This document shows positions 5,533 through 11,714 of a stretch of DNA of 11,714 nt, piece after piece (the stretch's first letter is position 1; each line of letters opens with the position of its first letter). The notes under the pieces were generated by a model. It ran no database searches. It was not told the DNA's origin and saw nothing but the letters and a program-made list of their open reading frames with translations. Location: positions 1 through 11,714 of the forward strand of contig JAJZIZ010000020.1 in the NCBI GenBank assembly GCA_021846005.1, written 5' to 3'. This DNA is from Microcaldota archaeon. GTDB lineage: Archaea > Micrarchaeota > Micrarchaeia > Micrarchaeales > CABMGC01. The position numbers were made by a program, and so were the translations under genes.

Positions 5533-7068
5533 ATGAAAGATGGGGATAATCTTGTAACTGAACTCGCACAGAAACTTAGCGGAAAGGTAGTAATAAGCTC
5601 CGAAATAACCGACAGCGACATAAAAGGCATCGGAACAGAAATCATATCCCGGAAGGCTTTGGAATTCTTCGGAAAATCACAAGGACTAAAAGTAATAGAC
5701 AGAGAGACACTGAAAAAAATAATAGGGAAGCCAGCACCCGAAGAAGAACAAGAAAAATCTCCAAAAGTTGAAGTGACAGGCTCTATCTCAAAAAAAGACA
5801 CTGCCAAAGATGTCCGTGCTGATTTTACCATAAAAAACGCTGCAATAGAAAAGACCCCCGCAGGCGTGGAAGATTTCTCCGCTTATTTCAAGAACAGATT
5901 TGATAAGCTAAGATTGCTGATAGAGAGGGGCAGGTCAGCCGGCGGAGTCAGCATAACTAACAAAATAGAAAATCTCAAAGTCTATGCAAACGGCAGGGAT
6001 ATCGGCGTCATAGGAATGGTCTATGAGAAAACAGTCACCAAGAACGGGCATGTAATGTTTAGCATAGAGGATGAGACAGGAACCGGCAAGGTACTGCTCA
6101 TAAAGGCAGAGCGGACATCGCGCAAAGAAAAGCACGAGCTGTTCGATTTCGCATCAAAGATAGTCAACGACGAAGTAATAGCCATAAAAGGGAGGATATC
6201 GTCTCCGTTTCTGATTGCAGACGGAGTGATATGGCCTGACATTCCGATAAGGCAGATAAAGAAGACTGAGGATGACATAGCAATAGCCTTCGCATCAGAC
6301 ATACACATAGGCAGCAAGCTTTTTCTCGATAAACAGTTCGAGAAATTCATAGAATGGCTGAACGGCAAGATTGACGTGAGAAAGGATATAGCCGAGAAGA
6401 TAAAATATTTTGTAATAAGCGGAGACCTTGTGGACGGGATAGGCGTCTATCCCAATCAGGACAAGGAGCTGAGCATAAATGACATTTACAAACAGTATGA
6501 TGCGCTTTTCAGGTACCTGAATCAGATACCCGAACACATAGAGGTATTTGTCCTGGGAGGCAACCATGATGCCCTGCAGCGTGCCGAGCCCCAGCCCCCG
6601 CTTGGCGACGATCTGATTAAAAAAGATTTCAAGAAAGACAACATACATCTGGTATCAAACCCTGGGTATGTGAAGATGCACGGGATAAATACCTTGGCAT
6701 ATCACGGCACTTCTCTCGACTCAGTGATACAGGCAATTCCAGGGTGCAGTTATTCAAAACCTGAAAGCGCAATGATAGAGGTGCTCAAGAAAAGGCACGT
6801 TTCCCCTATATACGGCGATAATCCCATAATGCCAAGCAAAAAGGACTCATTGGTGATGGACGAAGTGCCAGACATACTGCACATGGGCCATCTGCACAAG
6901 AACGGCTATGCCGATTATCACGGAACGCAGGTAATAAACAGCGGCACATGGCAGGCAAGGACATCTTACCAGGTCAAGCTGGGACATATGCCTACTCCTG
7001 CAATACTTCCAATATATCATGCAAAGAGCGGCGCGCTCTGGAGCATGGATTTCAATTCGCTTGCGTGA
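5533..7068 (+). CDS. polB: DNA polymerase D small subunit DP1 (exonuclease)
   Basis: The small subunit of the archaeal replicative polymerase PolD gives 3'-5' proofreading through an Mre11-like phosphoesterase fold and holds DP2. It has 511 residues from ATG 5533. After a small N-terminal domain (about 1-63) comes a charged linker (about 64-115). An OB-fold (about 140-225) includes GMVYEKTVTKNGHVMFSIED. The phosphoesterase domain shows all its metal motifs: SDIHIG (D256, H258), GDLVDG (D298, D301), GGNHDALQRAEPQP (N344, H345, D346) and GHLHKNG (H453, H455). It is shorter than the roughly 600-residue subunits of Pyrococcus and Methanocaldococcus, mostly at the N-terminus and linker. A GTG at 5524 would add three residues. 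Its end overlaps the DP2 gene. Intact metal ligands imply an active nuclease. The symbol polB follows the common archaeal naming and is not bacterial Pol II. Confidence 0.95.
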   Translation: MKDGDNLVTELAQKLSGKVVISSEITDSDIKGIGTEIISRKALEFFGKSQGLKVIDRETLKKIIGKPAPEEEQEKSPKVEVTGSISKKDTAKDVRADFTIKNAAIEKTPAGVEDFSAYFKNRFDKLRLLIERGRSAGGVSITNKIENLKVYANGRDIGVIGMVYEKTVTKNGHVMFSIEDETGTGKVLLIKAERTSRKEKHELFDFASKIVNDEVIAIKGRISSPFLIADGVIWPDIPIRQIKKTEDDIAIAFASDIHIGSKLFLDKQFEKFIEWLNGKIDVRKDIAEKIKYFVISGDLVDGIGVYPNQDKELSINDIYKQYDALFRYLNQIPEHIEVFVLGGNHDALQRAEPQPPLGDDLIKKDFKKDNIHLVSNPGYVKMHGINTLAYHGTSLDSVIQAIPGCSYSKPESAMIEVLKKRHVSPIYGDNPIMPSKKDSLVMDEVPDILHMGHLHKNGYADYHGTQVINSGTWQARTSYQVKLGHMPTPAILPIYHAKSGALWSMDFNSLA

Positions 7069-10000
7069 TCTTCTGAACAACAATGAGTATTTTGAAATAC
7101 TATCCAAAGATTTCCACAAGGCCTACTCACTCGCGGAGAAGGCCAGGGCAAAAGGCCTGGACCCAAAAGCCGAGGTGGAGATACTTCCGGCTCCTGACCT
7201 GGCAAGCAGGGTCGAGGGTCTGATAGGAGTCAGGGGCATCAGCGATATCATAAGGAAAAAGCTCAACAGCCAGGGAAGAAGCAGATTGGCATTCGATGTT
7301 GCTGGTGAGATATGCCGTAACGACGAATTTTCCAGTTATGAACAGACAAAGCGCATAGAGCTTGCAGTCAGGGTAGGCACCGCGATCCTCACCGAAGGCG
7401 TGCTTGTAGCTCCAACTGAAGGCATAAAGGGCATAGACAGCTACAAGAATCCTGACGGAACATCCTATCTTGCAATTTCCTATGCAGGGCCTATAAGAGG
7501 CGCAGGCGGCACAGCGGCTGCGCTTTCCGTAGCTCTGACAGATTACACGAGAAAAATATTCGGGATAGACCGATACAAACCTTCCAAAGAAGAAATAGAG
7601 CGCTATGTAGAAGAGGCAGAACTCTATCATACTAGGGCGGCAAGGTTGCAGTACAGGCCACCTCCTGAAGACATACGAACCATAGTCGAGAACTGTCCCG
7701 TATGCGTGGACGGCGTTCCTACCGAAACAATAGAGGTAAGCGTCAATGGAAACCTGCACAGGACAGACGCGGCAGGCAAGGAGGTGCTGGTAACAAACAG
7801 GGTAAGGGGAGGAATCTCGCTTGTCATCTGCGAAGGCATTGCCCAAAAGGCCAAAAAGATGCTCAAGGAGACAAAAAACGTAGGCCTGGAATGGGAATGG
7901 CTCAACGGCGTGATAAAATCAGTATCGAAAAAATCAGCATCTAAAGAAGATGCAGCAGTCTTCCTGGAAGAGCTTGTAGCTGGCAGGCCTATTCTTGCAT
8001 ACCCTGGAAAACCTGGGGGATTCAGGTTGAGATATGGCCGGAGCAGGTTCACAGGGATAGCATCAAAAGGCTTTAGCCCGGCAACAATGGTGATACTGGA
8101 CAGCTTCATAGCCATAGGCACCCAGCTCAGGATAGAATATCCTGGAAAAGGATGCGTCGCGGTGCCTGTAGACAGCATAGAAGGGCCTTTTGTGGTGCTC
8201 AAGTCAGGCGATGCGTTCAGAGTCAACGATGTGGAGACGGCGCAGAAAATAAAAGGCGACGTAGCCGAGGTAATCTCGATAGGCGATATGCTTGCGACCT
8301 ACGGCGATTTCAAGAAATCCAACACGCAGCTACAGCCAAGCAGTTATGTGGAAGAGCTCTGGGAATTGCAGTTAAAGGCCAAGAACGAATCTTCGATACC
8401 TGCCGGGATTCCGACATTCAGGGAAGCATTCGAGCTTTCGATAAGGCATGGCATACCTATACATCCAAAGTTTCTCTTCGAATTCCAGACCCTCCCTCCA
8501 AAGTCCCTTAGCGCACTTGCCTCGCGCATTTATCCAGCCGTGAAAGAGTACAAGAGCATATTCGACGTGATATCAATTGAAATAGAGTCTGACAATGAGA
8601 CAAAGCGCACTCTTGAACTGCTTCAGGTTCCGCACCGCCTCATCTCCGGGAAGATAATCATATACGACGAAAACGCGCAGAGCCTTCTTGCATCCTTGGG
8701 TTTTGCTTCCTCCTCTGGTGAAATCATCGCAGAACAGGCAAACCAGCGGCATTCCGCTTGTCCGGAAGCGTCCGATGCGATTGCCTTTGCAAATTCACTC
8801 TCGCCGTTTCCAATAGTGAAAAGATCTACTTTTATAGGCGCAAGGATAGGAAGGCCTGAAAAAGCAAAGGAACGCCTCATGAAACCTGCACTAAACTTAA
8901 TATTTCCAATAGGCACATACGGCGGAAACGACCACAACCTTACAAAGGCCTATCTGACAGATTCGAAAAAACTTAAGTCAGGGCTCAAGGTCTCAATGGC
9001 AAATTATTTCTGTCCCAAATGCAAAAGGACAATCGACTCCGGCTATTGTACCGACTGCGGGATCAAGGCCCTGATACTTAGGAAGTGCATGAACTGCGCA
9101 AGCATTACGGGTGATGAGACATGCGGCAAATGCGGTTCAAGGTCAGCCGCGTACGGCGAGCGCACCATAGACCTGACCAAGGATGTTTCAGTGGGTCTCA
9201 GGCGCCTTGGAATCAACAAGCTCCCCGATGTTATAAAATGCCTCAAGAGCCTCCCGAACAAGGACAAGGTCGCAGAGCCTATAGAAAAAGGCATACTCCG
9301 TTCAAGGAACGGGGTATACATATTCAAGGACGGCACCTCCCGTTTCGATGCCACTGACGTTCCGGTGACGCATTTCTATCCGTCGGAGATCGGCGTCTCG
9401 ATAGAGAAACTAAGAGAGCTTAATTACACCAAAGACTATAAAGGAAACGAACTTACTGACGTGAACCAGCTTGTTGAACTCAGGCATCAGGACTGCATTC
9501 TCAGCAAGAAGGCAGGAATATACTTCACCAAAGTCTCCCGTTTCGTCGACCAGTTATTGTCTGACCTTTACGGCCTTGAGAGCTTCTATAACATATCTGA
9601 CTACAGGGATCTGATTGGCCATCTGGTAATCACTCTCTCACCCCATACTTCATGCGGGGTCCTGAACCGCGTCATCGGTTTTGCCGAAGTCAATGTAGGC
9701 CTCTCGCATCCGTACACTATTTCTGCGCGAAGAAGGAACTGCGACGGCGACGAGGATACCACCATGATGCTTCTCGACGCGCTGTTGAATTTTTCCAGGG
9801 AATTTCTGCCTACAAGCGTCGGCGGCAGCATGGACGCTCCACTTGTGCTGACTCTCAATCTTCTTCCTGAAGAGGTTGATGACGAAGCCCACGCAATGGA
9901 AGCCACCGAATCGTATGGTCTGCCTTTCTACGAAAAGACATTCGCTTATGCGTATCCTTCCGACGCGGAAGTCGACATAATAGAGAAGCGCCTTGGCACG

Positions 10001-10513
10001 GAATCAGTATACGAGAAGCTATGGTTCACCCACGCCTCTTCGGCAACCTCGCTTGAAAATTCTCCGAAGAAGAGCCAGTATACTCAATTCAAGACCATGC
10101 AGGATAAAGTGGACGGTGAATTTGCCCTCATGGATCGCATTTATGCCATAGACAAGCCCGACGCTGCCAGAAAACTCATAATAAGCCACTTTATACCAGA
10201 CCTTATAGGAAACCTGCATTCCTTTTCCAAACAGAACTTCAGGTGTTCATCCTGCAATGCCAAATACCGGAGGGTGCCGCTGAGCGGGAAGTGCTCAAGA
10301 GACGGAGGCAGGCTTATACTGACCATCTCGAAAGCCGGGATAGAGAAATATCTCGGAATGGCGATAGGGCTTGCCGACCGCTACGATCTCGATCCATACA
10401 TAAAGCAGCGCCTCGTATTGGTGAGGGAGGAGATAAGCAGCATATTCGCTGTGCCTGAAGAAATAATGAAGACAAGCACCACCGGCCAGTTCAATCTTGG
10501 AAGGTACATGTAG
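7061..10513 (+). CDS. polC: DNA polymerase D large catalytic subunit DP2
   Basis: This is the polymerising subunit of PolD, a double-psi beta-barrel enzyme related in its core to multisubunit RNA polymerase. It has 1150 residues from TTG 7061. It shows KARAKGLDPKAEVEI near the start, AGPIRGAGGTAAALSV, and LYHTRAARLQY. Eight cysteines at 651-691 form two zinc-ribbon-like sites (C651/654/663/666 and C676/679/688/691). The catalytic RRNCDGDED includes N893, D895, D897 and D899, followed by GGSMDAPLVLT. The C-terminal finger has C1062, C1065 and C1078, but Asp1081 where a fourth Cys is expected. The tail is GQFNLGRYM, near a PCNA-binding box. An ATG at 7019 would add 14 residues and a 50-nt overlap. 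TTG 7061 gives an 8-nt overlap with DP1 and an N-terminus nine residues before YFEIL, as I recall for Pyrococcus DP2. No intein interrupts the catalytic motif. polC is the archaeal symbol. Confidence 0.95.
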   Translation: MRDLLNNNEYFEILSKDFHKAYSLAEKARAKGLDPKAEVEILPAPDLASRVEGLIGVRGISDIIRKKLNSQGRSRLAFDVAGEICRNDEFSSYEQTKRIELAVRVGTAILTEGVLVAPTEGIKGIDSYKNPDGTSYLAISYAGPIRGAGGTAAALSVALTDYTRKIFGIDRYKPSKEEIERYVEEAELYHTRAARLQYRPPPEDIRTIVENCPVCVDGVPTETIEVSVNGNLHRTDAAGKEVLVTNRVRGGISLVICEGIAQKAKKMLKETKNVGLEWEWLNGVIKSVSKKSASKEDAAVFLEELVAGRPILAYPGKPGGFRLRYGRSRFTGIASKGFSPATMVILDSFIAIGTQLRIEYPGKGCVAVPVDSIEGPFVVLKSGDAFRVNDVETAQKIKGDVAEVISIGDMLATYGDFKKSNTQLQPSSYVEELWELQLKAKNESSIPAGIPTFREAFELSIRHGIPIHPKFLFEFQTLPPKSLSALASRIYPAVKEYKSIFDVISIEIESDNETKRTLELLQVPHRLISGKIIIYDENAQSLLASLGFASSSGEIIAEQANQRHSACPEASDAIAFANSLSPFPIVKRSTFIGARIGRPEKAKERLMKPALNLIFPIGTYGGNDHNLTKAYLTDSKKLKSGLKVSMANYFCPKCKRTIDSGYCTDCGIKALILRKCMNCASITGDETCGKCGSRSAAYGERTIDLTKDVSVGLRRLGINKLPDVIKCLKSLPNKDKVAEPIEKGILRSRNGVYIFKDGTSRFDATDVPVTHFYPSEIGVSIEKLRELNYTKDYKGNELTDVNQLVELRHQDCILSKKAGIYFTKVSRFVDQLLSDLYGLESFYNISDYRDLIGHLVITLSPHTSCGVLNRVIGFAEVNVGLSHPYTISARRRNCDGDEDTTMMLLDALLNFSREFLPTSVGGSMDAPLVLTLNLLPEEVDDEAHAMEATESYGLPFYEKTFAYAYPSDAEVDIIEKRLGTESVYEKLWFTHASSATSLENSPKKSQYTQFKTMQDKVDGEFALMDRIYAIDKPDAARKLIISHFIPDLIGNLHSFSKQNFRCSSCNAKYRRVPLSGKCSRDGGRLILTISKAGIEKYLGMAIGLADRYDLDPYIKQRLVLVREEISSIFAVPEEIMKTSTTGQFNLGRYM

Positions 10514-10516
10514 CCC

Positions 10517-10540
10517 GAAGCAGACCTGAGTTCATGCTTC
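10517..10540. terminator. Short inverted repeat at the convergent gene junction
   Basis: GAAGCA (10517-10522) and TGCTTC (10535-10540) are perfect 6-bp arms with a 12-base loop, covering the 18-bp gap between the DP2 stop and the aminotransferase stop. It could form a hairpin in both transcripts. No T-run follows on either strand, so a terminator role is uncertain and one arm is aminotransferase coding sequence. Confidence 0.25.
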
Positions 10541-11714
10541 CATCGAAACTGCCTTAACTGCGTTTTCGAATATGTCAATTCCTTTCTCAAGGTTCTCAGC
10601 AGAGATTGTCAGCGGCGGTATTATCCTTATTGTGGAGCTTCCTGCAGGCAGCAGGAGAAGCTTGCTGTCAAAACATTTTGAGATAACCTTTTCGCGTTCC
10701 TCAATTCCGTACTTCTTGGATTTCTTGTCCTTGACAAACTCTACTCCTATCATCAGTCCGATGCCTCTCACGTCCCCTATTATCTCATATTTCTCCTTCA
10801 TCTGGCTGAGCCTTTTCATTACAAGGTTCCCTTTTCTCCTGACCCCAGACTGTATTGACTTCATGTTTCTCTTGAGATACGAAAGGGACGCTTCTGCGGC
10901 TGCCATTGCCACAAGATTGCCTCCGAAGGTATTTGCATGCGATCCAGGCTCTATGTCCCCCAGCGACTTTCTTGTCACGGTGACTCCCATCGGTATGCCT
11001 CCTCCTATCGATTTTGCCATCGTATAAATGTCAGCCTTGACACCGAAATTGTCCAGAGCAAGGAATCTGCCTGTCCGCATGTATCCTGCCTGTATCTCAT
11101 CGGAGACCATCAGGGCCCCGCTATCATCAGCAATCTCCCTGATTCCCCTGACGAATTCCTTTGGAGGCACAATATATCCTCCTTCTCCCTGTATGGGCTC
11201 CATGAATATGGCCGAGACCTCTTTGGGCGACGCCTCCTTTCCAAGCGTATATTTTTTTATGTAGTCAACACATTCCATCCCGCATCCTGGGTATTCCTTT
11301 CCAAAAGGGCATCTGTAGCAGTAGGCATAAGGCGCATGCAGGGCAGAACTAAAGGGACCGAAAAACTCTCTTTGTATCGTCTTTGATGCTGTCAGAGAAA
11401 GAGAGCCCATTGTTCTGCCATGGAATCCTCCATAGAAGGCAAGGCTGTACTGCCTTTTAGTAAAGAGCCTCGCGAACTTCAAAGCGGTCTCTATCGCCTC
11501 AGTGCCAGAATTGGAGTAAAAGACCCTGCCGAATCCCGCAGGCATCATTTTCACCAAGTTCTCCGCAAACACAACCGGCAATTCAGAATAATAGTCAGTG
11601 AATGCGGCATGCATTAGGACGTCAACCTGTTTTTTAACAGCATTCCTGACCTCTTTGTTCGCATTCACTCCGAGATTATATACTGAAACGAAGCTGGAAA
11701 AATCAATGAACTTG
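10532..11714 (-). CDS. Class III PLP-dependent aminotransferase, 5'-truncated by window edge
   Basis: An aminotransferase of the 4-aminobutyrate / ornithine / acetylornithine group (fold type I, class III). It transfers amino groups using pyridoxal phosphate bound to a lysine. The frame stays open to the right edge, giving 393 visible residues. The stretch encoded beyond the internal GTG at 11668 (KFIDFSSFVSVYNLG) matches the family's IDF-S-G-x-x-LG opening, so that GTG is not the start; perhaps 40-60 residues are missing. Counting from that GTG codon, SNSGTEAIE (52-60) binds the cofactor phosphate, FHGRTMGSLS follows, MVSDEIQAGY holds the cofactor-ring Asp (D190), and MAKSIGGG holds the PLP lysine K219 (codon 11012-11014). 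SHANTFGGNLVA closes the site. Four cysteines (117, 120, 129, 133) form an unusual cluster. Some archaeal relatives are amino-acid racemases, so the exact substrate is open. Confidence 0.9.
   Translation of the reverse strand, partial: KFIDFSSFVSVYNLGVNANKEVRNAVKKQVDVLMHAAFTDYYSELPVVFAENLVKMMPAGFGRVFYSNSGTEAIETALKFARLFTKRQYSLAFYGGFHGRTMGSLSLTASKTIQREFFGPFSSALHAPYAYCYRCPFGKEYPGCGMECVDYIKKYTLGKEASPKEVSAIFMEPIQGEGGYIVPPKEFVRGIREIADDSGALMVSDEIQAGYMRTGRFLALDNFGVKADIYTMAKSIGGGIPMGVTVTRKSLGDIEPGSHANTFGGNLVAMAAAEASLSYLKRNMKSIQSGVRRKGNLVMKRLSQMKEKYEIIGDVRGIGLMIGVEFVKDKKSKKYGIEEREKVISKCFDSKLLLLPAGSSTIRIIPPLTISAENLEKGIDIFENAVKAVSMEA

Noticed and set aside
7127..7846. 239-codon open frame on the minus strand inside the DP2 gene
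   Set aside because: It is Cys/Tyr-rich without any motif and lies opposite the conserved DP2 N-terminal half.
9731..9765. Possible intein at the DP2 catalytic motif, a known insertion point in some archaea
   Set aside because: The RRNCDGDED motif is continuous with its flanks and the protein has no extra block, so no intein is present.
11666..11668. GTG as the start codon of the aminotransferase
   Set aside because: The same frame continues upstream to the window edge and encodes a family-typical segment (FIDFSSF...YNLG), so the true start lies outside.
1..11714. Mobile element, CRISPR array, toxin-antitoxin or defence cassette
   Set aside because: No transposase, integrase, spaced repeats or defence-type domain was seen on either strand. 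All long frames are housekeeping genes or their antisense shadows.

Overview
The window is archaeal chromosome. It encodes both subunits of the family D DNA polymerase (PolD), found only in archaea, plus an archaeal/eukaryote-type prolyl-tRNA synthetase and a tRNA-Gln without an encoded CCA end. AT-rich box A promoter elements are present. Start codons include TTG, Arg codons are often AGG/AGA and Ile codons are often ATA. PolD is absent from Crenarchaeota, so the source is a euryarchaeal, DPANN-like, Asgard or thaumarchaeal lineage. The compact layout and shortened DP1 and DP2 would suit a reduced-genome lineage such as Micrarchaeota, but that placement is a guess.

Layout, left to right. (1) The first 31 codons of an AlaX-like alanyl-tRNA editing protein run leftward off the window. 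(2) A divergent ~200-bp promoter region follows, then glnA (type I glutamine synthetase), a Nudix hydrolase starting on the glnA stop codon, and an ABC-2 exporter pair (ATPase and permease, overlapping by 11 nt), all rightward. (3) tRNA-Gln(UUG) and proS read leftward, converging on the exporter genes. (4) A short divergent promoter separates proS from the rightward PolD operon, in which the DP1 and DP2 genes overlap. (5) A leftward PLP-dependent class III aminotransferase converges on DP2 with an 18-nt gap and is cut at its 5' end by the window edge.

How the genes relate. DP1 (Mre11-like 3'-5' exonuclease subunit) and DP2 (double-psi beta-barrel polymerase subunit) form one replicative polymerase, and their overlapping genes suit 1:1 synthesis. 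ProS, tRNA-Gln and the AlaX fragment serve translation and its fidelity. GlnA and the aminotransferase belong to nitrogen and amino-acid metabolism. The Nudix protein and the exporter have no substrate that can be read from the sequence.

Most of the window is conserved housekeeping DNA. I see no mobile element, CRISPR array, toxin-antitoxin or defence system, and no clearly new system. The most interesting details are a Cys-to-Asp change at the expected fourth zinc ligand of DP2's C-terminal finger, a degenerate PIP-like tail on DP2, a well-supported TTG start for DP2, an inverted repeat around a TATA-like element upstream of glnA/alaX, and a four-Cys segment in the aminotransferase.
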